This document shows positions 51,812 to 63,179 of a DNA stretch of 64,000 bases, in pieces (the first letter of the stretch is position 1; each line of letters opens with the position of its first letter). Position numbers and translations under genes: made by a program. This DNA comes from Ascarosepion bandense (lineage: Eukaryota > Mollusca > Cephalopoda > Sepiida > Sepiidae): assembly GCA_037127315.1 (NCBI GenBank), contig JBBBDQ010001027.1:2393501-2457500 (forward strand), in the 5' to 3' direction. The notes below the pieces were generated by a model, which was given only the letters and a program-made list of their open reading frames with translations, did no database searches and was not told the DNA's origin.

Positions 51812-52378
51812 CAGGGTGTCCATAAAGTTTGTGTGCACTTTAAAAAATTGTAACTTTATTTGTATTTGCGATAGAAATAATTTGTAAAAAGTATTAGAAA
51901 GAAGTAAATCTATGTTTTGAGGTTTTATTGAAATTATTTAAGTTTTCCACATGTCCTCCACTATTACCAATACAAAGTGTAATACGATTTTGCAGAAATG
52001 TTTTCACGGAAAACATTTGCCAAATGATTTACAGTAATGCCTGAAATCACATTAGTTATTTTAGCTTTCAAATCTTCTAATGAACTAGGTTTGGTTACAT
52101 ACACAATTGTTTTCACATGTTTCCATAAAAAAAATCTAATGGAGTCAAATCTGGCGAACGTGGAAGCCAATAAAATGGTCCCCACCCCCTTCCGATCCAT
52201 CTGTTTACTTCTCTAAAAAATGTTGCAAATTTTGTTTTGGTGGGGAAGAATTATTCAATAACTATACTTACAACTCAGTATATTAAACTTTATAACATTT
52301 TTTACAGATTATTTCTATCACAAATACAAATAAAGTTATAAACTTTTTAAAGTGCACACGGACTTTATAGACACCCTG
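51812..52378 (-). mobile_element. IS630/Tc1-mariner-type element, deleted
   Basis: Long terminal inverted repeats (~75 bp) starting CAGGGTGTCCATAAAGTTTG and ending in the complement (GGACTTTATAGACACCCTG). TA precedes the 5' end; the 3' flank is CA. The minus strand 52200-51964 encodes a transposase C-terminus: ARFDSIRFFLWKHVKTIVY then SSLEDLKAKI, resembling the 'SPDLTPLDFFLWG' block, with key acidic positions lost. Only the last ~80 residues remain. Confidence 0.87.
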
Positions 52379-52399
52379 CATATATGAAAGTGATAAATT

Positions 52400-52996
52400 A
52401 GGTATATATCACTTATATATATATATATGTATATATGTATATGTTTGTGCGTGTGTGTGTGCACGTGCGTCCGTGTGTGTGTGTGCGTGGGTGTGTGTGT
52501 GTGTGTGTGTTGATAGGTAGGTAAGATGTCGTAGAGTCTAACATGCAAGGACTGGAGGCTATAATTTACGTAGGAACACAGACATGAATCCATACTGAAT
52601 TAAGATGTCGTTTCCGCCATCATTGACTTGATATACACATAGACAGACATGAGCTTGCATATATAAGTGAAGATATTTTGAAAGCCGTACAACTCATACA
52701 GGCTTCTTGCGACACAAATGAATAGACAGATAAACAGGATGATTAAAAAACAAACGTAAAAATAAATAAATAAATAAATATACGCAAAAAAAAAAAAAAA
52801 AACAGCGGCAAGTTTACACACGGGACGGAACTCCAACCCCTCGTCCCGACACTGTAATCAATTCGCGTTGAACACTAAGAAAATGTCTTCTTATTAATTG
52901 AGACAGTTCATCTCATCTTCGCGACTCCTATCGGCTGGAGGACATTTCTTCATTCGCAATTTCCGATAATTTGACCAACTTTGAGGAAAGAGAGAG

Positions 52997-53032
<36 letters not shown>

Positions 53033-53610
53033 TGTGATAGAGAGAGGAGGGGGAGGAGGGGGAGGAGGGGGAACGAAAAACAGGCCAAAAGAAAGATTAA
53101 GTAACAAAGCAGATGCTATCACTTGTCTTAGTCGAGAAACCACAGTTCTTGAAATTTGTACAACTTCAAGCACTGAACACATACGCAGATATCGACCAGT
53201 GATAAGTAAATGGTACGATATCGCTCATTTTTTTTATACATACTGAAATGAGATTTCGAAATTAGTTTCACTTACTAAAAAGAGTGTCAAATCGTTAACT
53301 GCGTATGACGAACATTTTTAACATTGTAGTTCTATCTCTGAAATCCGAATAACTGAAATTTCCTTCGTAGTTAATCATGCAATAAGCTTCTACGATTTAT
53401 GAATATGTTATAAACTAAGATTTTTATAAAGAAGTGATCATAGGGTTTTAGTTAATTGAATAGAAAACAAAAATACCAGGAATAAAGAAGCGTTAAATTC
53501 GACTTTTTGCCTGGGTTCCAAGGTGATCAGTAGTAATGTGGTCTTTATTAAACTCTAAAGATACACGGAGAGTTTCCAGGAGACAAACAGTAGTCACATT
53601 TCAAGCAACT
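52400..53610. other. microsatellites in unassigned sequence
   Basis: (TA)n 52413-52440, (TG)n 52445-52511, A run 52785-52802, (GT)n 53000-53030, GGA-rich 53046-53072. No exon or family recognised between. Confidence 0.5.
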
Positions 53611-53623
53611 TCCGGGATATCTG

Positions 53624-53934
53624 ATGTGCGTTGTGGTGCAGTGGATATTGACTCGGAACGAGAAATCGGGGAGCCGAGTTCAAATTCCAGTTGAATTCCT
53701 TGCATTCATTGACGCGCAAATACTCTTGGGAAAGGTATTCATCCGTCTCTTTCCCTCTAGTTATGGGTTAAATAAAAGAACTGATTGGGTTCTATAGCCT
53801 TGGTTGGAAGCCAGTCTACAACAGAATGCAATGGCAATCTACTGCGGGATAATCTTCTGCCCAGTCAGTCATGTCTCTTTCGAGACCTGATCACCCAAAG
53901 CGTATATCGCGTATGACACTTAACTGACTGACTG
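53624..53934 (+). mobile_element. SINE-A, full length (first copy of compound)
   Basis: GATGTGCGTTGTGGTGCAGT, B box GAGTTCAAATTCC, end CTTAACTGACTGACTGA. Confidence 0.92.
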
Positions 53935-53974
53935 AATATAATAGTTGGAATCATGATTAAGGCTTATACTGATC

Positions 53975-54012
53975 ATAAAGTGGGGGATCGGTTTTCTACT
54001 GTTAATATAATA
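53975..54012 (+). repeat. hairpin E, left arm only
   Basis: CATAAAGTGGGGGATCGGTT then TTCTACTGTTAATATAATA; the CTGATCCCCC arm is deleted, unlike H8. Confidence 0.78.
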
Positions 54013-54023
54013 ATATTATGCAT

Positions 54024-54205
54024 CTCTTCCCCCTCAGGCTATGACTCAAGTAAAAGGTCAGATTTGGTTTTATATCCTTGGCTGGCAACCAGTCTACCGC
54101 AGAAAGCTATGACAACCTACGGCGGGGTAATCTTCTGCCCAGTCAGTCATGTCTCTTTCGAGACATGATCGCCCAAGTATGTATCACTTAGGCATTTACC
54201 TGACC
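54024..54205 (+). mobile_element. SINE-A, partial (second copy of compound)
   Basis: Starts CTTCCCCCTCAGGCTATGAC, the usual internal start, and ends diverged at GTATCACTTAGGCATTTACC. Confidence 0.86.
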
Positions 54206-54215
54206 CGGATATCAG

Positions 54216-54554
54216 ATTCTGATCTTTTTAACATGTTCATTTTAGTTTCATGATGAGTATGGTTACAGCTTTCAGTTACTCATTTAAAAGTCTTAAAAGT
54301 CATTGCTATACAACTAGTGAATGCGATATAATAAACAGTAAAACAGTGAAATGAAATACGTATTACATCATCAAGAGCTTTTTACATAGGGATATCAAAA
54401 GACCATTTTCATGAACATATGTTTCTAATTTGGCCTTAAAAATGTTCGCTTGATTATGGAGAAAAAGAAAAGCCACGTAGATTTTGGTCCAAATTCTTAA
54501 AATTAACAATTAGTTTCTTATATTCATAATCTATTTTATGTTCTTGTTTCGGCA
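54216..54554. other. unassigned AT-rich sequence
   Basis: No family recognised. Confidence 0.35.
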
Positions 54555-54555
54555 T

Positions 54556-54935
54556 TCACCCTGGTCGGGTTGAGCCGGCTTCCTCCCAATCGCGATCCAT
54601 TATAGCCCACGTTCGCCGATCCTGAGACAGGTCACACGAAATGAAGAGCCAATCGCGGTTCCATCGCAGAAGACCAACTAAATGCGGGCCCGATAGTGCT
54701 GCTAGGTCATCCTTGATAGTCGTCGCCCACGACTTCAGCTGCCCACCAACACGTTTGCCCAACAACACAGGTAGAGAAGAGGGGAGGCGGACATCGCGGA
54801 TGAGCTCTCCCTCCGGACGTCTAGCGGCGTGCTCGAACCATCGCAGGTGACGCTGAAGAAGGACGGGTTGCAGAGGTCGGAGATGCAGGCGTCGTGGTAC
54901 AGTTGCCGTTGGCACTCGATCGACGCGGCGATACC
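54556..54935 (-). pseudogene. C-terminal end of a third LINE family (LINE-C), GC-rich
   Basis: A 119-codon minus-strand frame reads HLRWFEHAARRPEGELIRDV, then GGQLKSWATTIKDDLAALSG, RWNRDWLFISCDLSQDRRTW and GSTRPG. The 'RWFGHAARRP ... GGQLKTWATTIK-DL' arrangement is familiar from the C-terminus of a non-LTR element seen in many invertebrates. It is unusually intact and GC-rich for this window, so a younger insertion. No RT core or poly-A end seen. Confidence 0.65.
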
Positions 54936-55119
54936 GTAGTCTATTTTATATAAACTAATAATACTACTAATGCTGAAATAATATTATCTCTGGTCGTTAT
55001 TATATAATTATATTGCATAATTGTGGTACCGGTCTCTGAGAGCACGAAAAAGACTTTTTTTTATATCAGTTAAAACTGGACTTAGAATGAATAAAGTATC
55101 GTGTCCTCATATTTAGTTC

Positions 55120-55342
55120 AGGAAGGTAGACTGCTTGCATACGGACAGGAAATTAATTCAGCAGATATACAAAAATAGAAAGGGGCGTAAGACAAGGAGG
55201 TGTTTTCCCACCGGATCTATTTAAAATGTACAGAGAAGCAATTCTGACAGAACTCGAATCCTTTAGGGATTCGTCAGTCGTGGGCACAATCTCAACATTA
55301 TAAGATACACGGATGAAAAAGTGCTGATCGCAGAAAGGAAGT
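55120..55342 (+). mobile_element. LINE-A RT fragment
   Basis: Encodes RKGVRQGGVFPPDLFKMYRE then AILTELESF; the following YADD motif has decayed (YTDE-like). It joins reverse LINE-B at about 55345. Confidence 0.75.
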
Positions 55343-55344
55343 CC

Positions 55345-56020
55345 AGTGACTTAAGTTCGTCCGAGCAGAAGCCATGAAAATATTTATAGAACAGACAAAG
55401 GGAGGCCACATTTCGACGGTGAGGAAGTGGCTGCAGTCGAGCCGCCAGATCAGTACCTATCGCATTACAGACTCTCCTTTGGATCCTGTCGAGAACACTG
55501 AGGAGAACGGCAGGGGCGCCTGACCATAAATGGCAGCAGTACTCCATGCACGGACGGATGGTTGACTTGTATATATACAGGATGGATTCAGGCGGAAAAA
55601 ACATCCTGGAATCGACATAGTGACCCAACCTTCTTAGCAGTAGATTTAGCTATGGATTCAATATAGTGGTTCCATTTGCAGCCTGAGGAGAGGGTAAGGC
55701 CGAGCAGGCATAGTGTGTTGCTCTCAGGAAGAATCGCTTGGTCCATGCTTATGGGAGGCAGGAGAGGTTGCCTGTGATGGTTGACAGACAACAGCTTGGG
55801 TCTTAGACGCATTGAAGTTGACAAGCCACTTCTTGTCCCAATTCACCACAGAGTGTAGATCCCGTTCAAGGTCAGCAGCGAGATCATGTCTGTCCGCCAC
55901 GCCAGGTTTCTTACTGGTGCTAGGGTATATTGTGGTGTCATCTGCGTAGATGCCTGCTTGGAACTTGATCTTATCTGGGCGGTCGTTGATGAGTCTCGCT
56001 TTGGTCGGGATAAATCACAT
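55345..56020 (-). mobile_element. LINE-B RT palm and C-terminus
   Basis: Minus strand: LINDRPDKIKFQAGIYADDT (RT catalytic YADD), TIYPSTSKKPGVADRHDLAA, DLERDLHSVVNWDKKWLVNF, NASKTQAVVCQPSQ, then ISMDQAILPESNTLCLLGL, SIAKSTAKKVGSL and SVLDRIQRRVCNAIGTDLAA. About 75 codons across YADD are uninterrupted, the only LINE-B copy here to keep the catalytic Asp pair. Frameshift near 55610. Confidence 0.87.
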
Positions 56021-56047
56021 GGGTTGCATGATAAAAGCTTAGTGAAA

Positions 56048-56640
56048 TCACTCCATAAAGTGACGAGAATGGCAGTCAATTTCATTCAGTTTACAGGGGA
56101 CAAATAGAGCGATTGCTTTTTTAGTCCGGGTCCCTTCACTAAATCTACCTCCTCCAGCTGTAGATGAATGCGATCCACTTGAATCTGGAGTTTTAACATG
56201 ACTTCTCCAGAAACACAGAAGATTCTCCATATAATATGCAAGACCCTATCTTTTTGTTCTTCCTTCAGTCTGCCTACTTGGTAGAAATATGTTATATTTT
56301 CTCTGCATGGGACACGTAGATATGTAGACAAAATTGTGAATAAGTCTGAGCGAAATGACATCCATTCTTTGTTCTCTTTGAGTGCAAAGCATGTTTGTTT
56401 GTGTTTTTCATTTCGGCGATTCTGTCTCTTCCGTCAAATATAGTGTTCTTATATCATTGATACAAAATATCATTGATCATAAATGAGAAATTAAAATAGG
56501 AGAATAAAAGTTCTTCTATAGCTCACTCCCAATAAATAAAAATAAAATGAAAAATAGATTTTTAAAAAATAGGGCTTTTACCGCATTTACAGTATGGAAC
56601 CCGAAATGATTTATAGAATATAGGATTGATTTTTTAATCA
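56048..56640. other. unassigned; overlapping minus-strand open frames
   Basis: Two minus-strand frames (60 and 91 codons) overlap at 56086-56230. Neither shows a motif I know. It may be upstream LINE-B sequence too diverged to recognise. Confidence 0.3.
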
Positions 56641-56652
56641 GTTTATAACGGT

Positions 56653-56722
56653 TACTGTTACGTACCCCATACTGTTACGTACCCCATACTGTTACGTACC
56701 CCATACTGTTACGTACCCCACT
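56653..56722. repeat. 17-bp tandem repeat, 4 copies
   Basis: TGTTACGTACCCCATAC x4, the last unit changed to CCCCACTGC. Confidence 0.95.
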
Positions 56723-56754
56723 GCATTCAATAAAGAAGCGTGAATACATTAGAA

Positions 56755-57217
56755 ATCTTACAAATGGTGCTAACCTTTTTTTAAAATCATATCGCCCCAA
56801 GCAAGGCATTTTACTGCCACTGTTGTGCAGGGGGTTACATAGGAGGAATGTTATGAGAAGGAGTGAGAGGTTGCGAGGGGGGCAGGAAGAGAGTAGGAGA
56901 GGGAAGAGATTACTGATGAGAGTTGGGTGGACGAGGAGGAATGTTATGAGGAGTGAGAGATTGCAGGTGGTTTCAGGAAGAGAGTAGGAAAGGGAAGAAA
57001 GTACTGATGAGAGTAGAGGTGGATGTAGAAAAACATGAGAGAGAGGATGTAAGTTGGTGAGACAGGAGATGACTATTGACGTTACATTTAAATTCTTGGA
57101 GATTGTAACTGTCAGGAAAGCAAGTATGCGGAAGAGAATTCCACTGGCGGGAAGTGCGAGAAAAGAAGCTGCGTTTAACTTTAAAGCTATCTGAAAGGGT
57201 TGATCCAAGCATATTAC
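56755..57217 (-). mobile_element. LINE-B 3' end with internal duplication
   Basis: Minus strand: FFSRTSRQWNSLPHTCFPDS, YNLQEFKCNVNSHLLSHQLT, tail CCTTGCTTGGGGCGATATG. A ~75-bp stretch (GAGGAATGTTATGAG ... TACTGATGAGAG on +) occurs twice at 56838-56920 and 56935-57013. Confidence 0.83.
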
Positions 57218-57507
57218 GTGTGTTGCATTTTGGTTCAATGGATATCGGCTCGGAATGAAAAATCGGAGAGCAAAGTTCGAATTCTAGCCGAATTTGTTGC
57301 ACTTACGCGCAAATACACTTGTAAAAGGTATGCATCCATCTGATCTTCCTCCAGCTATGTGTTAAATAGCAAAACAGGTTGGTTTCAATCTATCCCAGAA
57401 AGAAATGGCAGCCTACTGCGGAAAAATTTTCTGCCTAGTTAGTCATGGATCGAAAGAAACATGATCGCTCAAGCGTGTATCACGTATGGCACTTAACTGA
57501 CTGACTG
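57218..57507 (+). mobile_element. SINE-A, full length, first of a multimer
   Basis: Head GTTGCATTTTGGTTCAATGG, B box AAGTTCGAATTCTAGC, end CTTAACTGACTGACTGA. Confidence 0.85.
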
Positions 57508-57547
57508 AATATAATAGTTGGAAAAAATAAGTAGAGCTTCTACTGAA

Positions 57548-57605
57548 CATAAAGTAGGGGATCGGTTTTCTATTGTAATGAAGTTATAAACTGATCCCCC
57601 ATTAA
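57548..57605 (+). repeat. hairpin E (H12)
   Basis: Arms CATAAAGTAGGGGATCGGTT and TATAAACTGATCCCCCATTA. Confidence 0.9.
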
Positions 57606-57640
57606 TTACTACTTATTAATTAACATACTATAATCCACTG

Positions 57641-58222
57641 TTTCTCTCTCCAGCTATGGGTTAAATAGTAGGTTAGCTTGGGTTCTATAGCCTTAGTTGG
57701 CAACCAGTCTGTCGTAGAAAGAAATGGAAGTCTACTGCTGAAAAAATCTTCTGTCTATCATGGATCGAAATAGACATGATCGCCCGAGCGTTTATTACGG
57801 TATGGCACTTAACTAACTTGAATAGTAAGACAGATTTGGTTGTATAGCCTCGAGCGGAAAACAGTCTACCGCAGAAAGAAATGGCAAACTTCTGCGGCAA
57901 AATCTTCTGTATATTCAGTCATAGATCGACAGTGACATGATCATTCAAGCATTATCACGCATGACACTTAACTGACTGATCTAGATAAAAGAATTGAATA
58001 ACTGGACTGATTGGGTTATATATATTGGCAACCAGTCCAACGCAGAAAGGAATGGAAACCTACTTCGGGAATTTTTTTTTTTTGCTAGTCAGTCACGGAC
58101 AGAAAGAAGCATTATCGCCGGAGCGTGTATCACATACGACACTTAACTGACTTGAATTGCCAAACAGATGGGGATTCTGTAGCCTTTGTTGGCAACCAAC
58201 ATGACAGTTAACTTACTGATTA
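57641..58222 (+). repeat. tandem array of partial SINE-A units
   Basis: Four truncated units in a row (57641-57820, 57821-57979, 57990-58153, 58155-58222), each running from the TAAATA-CAGATTGGGTT region to CACTTAACTGACT. Only the first junction contains hairpin E. Units are diverged from each other, so the array is old. Confidence 0.85.
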
Positions 58223-60130
58223 TCAGAAAAAGAGGCCCGATATAACTTCTTACAGCGACTAGGCCGTTTAGCGACCGGGTTGTTGGAATGGAACCCGGTA
58301 TTTAAGAGAGGACTGGCTGGAAGGAGAATTCCTGTAGGTGAGAGGCTCTTACGAGTTCACTGATCCGGAACAATCGATAGTCGTTATTTGCACTTATGAA
58401 ACATTATTCACGCCGCATGACAGTAAGTGATTTTTTTTTTTATGAGTTAATCAGCAGATGTGCTTTTTAACGCGAAAGCTTTACGAAGATATAAAACAGA
58501 AATAAACGAAACTTATTACTTAAGATTAGCGATAGAATGACAAAAAAAGAAAATCAATCAGGGAAATAAAAGAAACAGTTGCCGTCACTTAACTACTTTT
58601 TTCTAAGAAGAGCAAACAAAAAAAAAAAAAAAAAGAAAGAATAAAACGAGGTTCGGTTATTGAAAAAAAATAAAAAATAAAACGAATTTCAAGCAAAAAA
58701 CTAAGAAATCTCCCCGGCAAAGCTTTAATGAAAAGGAAAATAAAAATAAAAATTATAGAAAAATAATTTTAGAAGCACATTAAGTTTCAGCATACTTAAT
58801 CATTATTTCTATTCTGGAGTTGATCTTTGTTTTTATTTATTTATTATAATATGTTTTTTAATTCACATTGTAGATTTCTTTTTTTTTTTTTGGTAAAATA
58901 ATGACCTTTAGGTATTCAAAAACTTTCTAATTGTTTTCAAATCAATGAAAAGAAAAACAAACCTATCTTCCGGATCTATCTTTTACATTCTTAAAATTTT
59001 TTCACGACCCTGGAAAATATATTCAGTCGTAGAGAAACTAAGTAATGACTTTTTAAAAAATAATTTGTTAAAAGAAAATTTATAGTTTTTTTTATTTATT
59101 TTAAGAAAAGAAAATAACGGAATCGGTTTGTTTGAAAAATCAAAACGCTTTTCAATATGGCGTAGAAAATAGAAAATAGAAAATGACTAAAACATTTACA
59201 CCCAGTGATGAAAAATTAAACATTAATTTGTTTAGTTAGTAATAATTAATAAGCTAACTAAAACTCTTAAAGGAGATGATAATTTTAACTCTTGAAAATT
59301 TCACGCTTTCCCTTTTTTAAAAATATTGATGAATTTTAATTCTTAATCATTGGATAAACTAATAACGACTTCTGTAATCAAATATTTGTAGAAATTCACA
59401 AAACATCGTTAAATGTTTGAGCTTAACAACTTTAATGAAATATTACAGTAACAGTTGTATATACGAAGGCCGAAGCACCTTGAAGCGGAGTAAGGCTTAG
59501 CAAGCTTGATTGACGGCAATTACGGCAAAGTTGCGAGTTCGATCCTCTCTGAAAGTCTCATTCTTTTGGCCTTGTGCCGCACCTAATCTGCGCTTAGAAA
59601 ATCACAATAAATGTGAATAGTAATGGTTATTTGAAGAAGTAAGAATGTACAAATTAAAATATTTGAAATTGGTAACATTTGACCATTTCACTGAAACAGG
59701 CGTTAAACACTTTTTCTTTCATTTTCTCACTGAAAACAGGTAGCGTCTTTGATATATCTTTTGTGATCAAACCGTAATATTAACAGGAAGATGCTAAACA
59801 CTTTTATCTTTCTTTCTTTCCTTTTGTTCACTGAAACTAAATCGCGTCTCTGATATGAAGTGTCTTTCCACGTTATCAAAACGGAATAAGTCCATTATTT
59901 TTTCGGTATTAACAGAGCGTAACGGTTATGGAAACTGACGACGGAAGTCACAAGCAGAAAACTACAAGAGACTTCTTAACTTTCTTTACAGTTCTTTGGA
60001 AATCTTTCTATTTTAATTTGATTCCATGCTCAGACGAATTACAATTCTCAGTCCAGTTCATAACTTTCCAACTCAGATCTGCCACACCATATACACGGTA
60101 ATGCATCTTCTTCAATCCCTTCCGAATACA
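58223..60130. other. largely unassigned AT-rich sequence
   Basis: A-rich and T-rich stretches with no coding frame. 59465-59560 has a tRNA-like B box (GCGAGTTCGATCCTC) and GGCCTTGTGCCGCAC, a phrase also at the edge of element D copy 2 (50929-50942). Confidence 0.4.
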
Positions 60131-60131
60131 T

Positions 60132-60426
60132 TCAGTCAGTCAGTTAATTGCCATACGTAATACACGCTTAGACGTTCATCTCTCGAAAAAGATATGAATG
60201 ACTTGGCAAGGGATTGCCATCTCTTTCCACGGTAGACTGGTCGCCAACCAAGGCTATAGAACCCAATCTGTCCTGTTATTTAATACATAACTGGAGAGAA
60301 GAGACAGATTAATACCTTTCCCAAGGTTATTTGCGCGTAAGTGAATGCAAAGAATTCAAGTGGAATTCGAACTCGGCTCGCCGATTTTTCGTTCCGGGCC
60401 GATATCCACTCCACCACAACGCACAT
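60132..60426 (-). mobile_element. SINE-A, near full length
   Basis: Minus strand: GATGTGCGTTGTGGTGGAGT, B box GAGTTCGAATTCC, ACAGATTGGGTTCTATAGCC, end CAATTAACTGACTGACTGAA. Confidence 0.88.
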
Positions 60427-60659
60427 CACATTTACTTTAATAAGATAATAAAGTCACTACTGTTTTTAAATAGCCTACTTAGCCGCAACAGATTTACTTT
60501 AAAAAAGCAGCCTTGACTTGAATTTCCCATGGAAAGATTAGAAATTAATGCTCACTCTATAGATCATCTTTAGTGTAACGTGTCTCTTCAGGAGATGGGC
60601 AATCATAGCACTTCACAGCGTCCTGTGAGCAAATATTGTATTTTTCCTTTTTCTCCTAA

Positions 60660-60960
60660 ACTTTATTCGCTATTTTTAGAAAAGTTACCATGAAAATATT
60701 CATAGAAAAGACAGAGGGAAACCACGTAACGTCAGTGAGAAAGTGACTGAAGTCGAGACGCCAGGTTAGTATCGATTATATAACAGACCTTCCTTTGGAG
60801 TTGTTCGATAATATCAAGATATATAGCAGGAGCACCAGACCAGATATTGCAGCAATGCACAGACGAATGGTAGATTTATAAATTATTTTAATCATTTCAC
60901 CCCGAGCAAGGCAATAAAGCCACTGAAACGCAAGGAGTTGTTGGATGTGAAAGAATATGA
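60660..60960 (-). mobile_element. LINE-B fragment with its 3' tail joined
   Basis: Minus strand shows the tail (TGGCTTTATTGCCTTGCTCG, GGGTGAAATG) at 60960-60895 on the downstream side of an RT C-terminal segment (IYKSTIRLC, then QRRSVI-like). The middle is deleted. Confidence 0.7.
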
Positions 60961-61164
60961 GAAAAAAAGTATTTAACGAGAGGAAAGAATAAAACAAACC
61001 GAACTAGGAAGACAGAAGTTAACGATTGACATTGCTTTTAAATTCGAAATTGGAAAGCGAGAAGCGAGAACAGTTTTACATGCTAAAGAACAAACTGTTA
61101 GCGTAGAAGTTACGGTGACATCTAGCAAGCTCAACTGTAAATTGATGAGACCTTATTGCCAATC

Positions 61165-61756
61165 TAGTACTGCGTTTAAATTCCTAAAATTGCAACACAG
61201 AGATCCGAAAGCGAATTGGCATGGCGAAAGAAGCTTTTCAGAAGTTGAGTAAGGTATTAAGAAACAGGACAATTTCGCTAGAAACAAGGAAGAGAGTACT
61301 GGATTGCTACGTGCTGTCTGTCCTTCAATATGGCAGTGAATGCTGAACAATACCATCAAAGATGAAAGAAAAACTTGAAGCAACTGAAATGTAATTCTAC
61401 AGAAGGATGCTGCGAATGTCATGGAACGAGCATGTGAGCAATGATGAGGTCTTGGACAAGATGGAAACAAAAAGGAAACTAATACTGAGCATCAAGAAGA
61501 GACAGCTGAAGTTCCTGGGGACACGCTATGAGGAAGGAGGGCTTGGAGAATCTGATACTAACAGGCCAGATAGAGGGGAAAAGACGGGGAAAGCAACGGA
61601 TAACATATTTGAAGGACCTAATCAGGTGGATGACGGAAACGAGGATTGCATGGTGTAACAGGAGAAGGCGTGCTCAGAGCCAACCAGGGATAGGGAAACG
61701 TGGAAAGCTATGATAGCCTACGTCCTGAAGGGACAGGGCACATAGAAGGAGAAGAT
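61165..61756 (+). mobile_element. LINE-A C-terminal region and 3' end
   Basis: RIGMAKEAFQKLSKVLRNRT, RRVLDCYVLSVLQYGSEC, ECY-to-stop, MLRMSWNEHVSNDEVLDKME, TKRKLILSIKKRQLKFLG, then a frameshift and RKEGLENLILTGQIEGKRRG, QRITYLKDLIRWMTETR, end GGGACAGGGCACATAGAAGG. No hairpin E follows this copy. Confidence 0.87.
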
Positions 61757-63035
61757 TTGGATTTACTCATAAATCACTTGAAAAACTGTCATCGTGACAT
61801 CTTAGATATTGATTCATGAAAGTGAAACTTTGAACGAAATTCCTCGTTGAACCATCCACAAACCTACTGCCTCCTGCTTACCACTCTTACAGATTTGTGT
61901 TGAACATTCAGACAAACATATCCAACGTCTACGACGATTGTTCGGGTTGGGCGTAAATCATGATAATTAAATTTTTTTTTTCACTTTATCGTTCTTTTAT
62001 TTTTTATTTCTTATTTTTTAAAATTTTTATCCGACATAGTGTATATCATCTTAGGAATTTTTTTTTATTTCAGTCAAAAGTTTCTCTTTTTGTTGATTCT
62101 TTTTGGGATGTCCGTGTTCATTGTGAAATCGTCGATATTAGGCAGCTGTGACGAGACGATAATAATTAATTGTTTTAGTCGTAAAGAAACCAAAATTAAC
62201 ATTACTGACCCAATGGCGTTCTGTGGCACCAGCTGCTGTTCAGCATAAATAAATATAAAATAACTCGTGTCACTTCTCTGAGTATTTTTCTTAATTTTTT
62301 TTATTATTTAAATTATTTTTTTCGAACTATTGTCCTCATCTTTGTTGTTGTTATCACGACAAAAATAGCAAAAAAAGAGGTAGCAATAGTCCGAATATTA
62401 ATAATATAAATAATGTTATATACTTCTTCTGCTGGAAAAACAACAATCGTCTTGGCCGACAAACGATGATCACAAAACACGAATATATAAAAATATTAAC
62501 TTATATATTTATTCTTAGTCGATGACTATTGTGTGGAGTGATAGTCAGAGGGAAACGCGCACATACGAGGAGGTTGTCGGGAGTCGTTGACTTGCGGGTG
62601 TTGTCTTCTCCTCTCTTCTCTGCGTTCTCACGATATTCTACCGGTGTTCTCATCTCAGACAGAAAAAAACTATCTTATATAGACTAAAATTTCCACGTAT
62701 TTTTGCCTTCTATAGTTTTCGCTTAATTGTGACTTCTATGGCTAGGCACATCTGTCAAACATTCTCGCTGACTATTGCCTTTAAAAGAAAAGACATTTTT
62801 TTTATTGCCTTTGAAGCTGGCTGCTTTTTATGTAATCACACTTTTCTCGGTCGAGTTTATATTTTCTGCTTTCGATATCATCGACTACACTTCTGTCGAT
62901 CCTGCTTTTAATGTCAATCATGTTTCTGCCGAGTTACAGAAATGTAACCTAAAAATTCAAATAGAAATATATTTCACATGTCAGATTTTTCCAGTAATGG
63001 AGACGACGAACTGACAGTTTTATATTAGCGTATCC
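61757..63035. other. unassigned sequence
   Basis: 62315-62380 partly matches 20195-20240 (CGAACTATTGTCCTCATCTT, TGTTGTTGTTATCACGACAA). 62520-62650 is moderately GC-rich. No gene recognised; short plus-strand frames at 62729-63014 lack motifs. Confidence 0.35.
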
Positions 63036-63179
63036 CTACTTCTGTGGTTCTACGGAAGAATGCCGAGAATCGAGATACGATTTTTGGAGAGGTAACCAAA
63101 GAACCTATGTTAACCTCCAGAAGAATGACTCAAGTCTGCAGCTAAGGAAGTAGGGTTAACTCTATCACGCAGAGGATTT

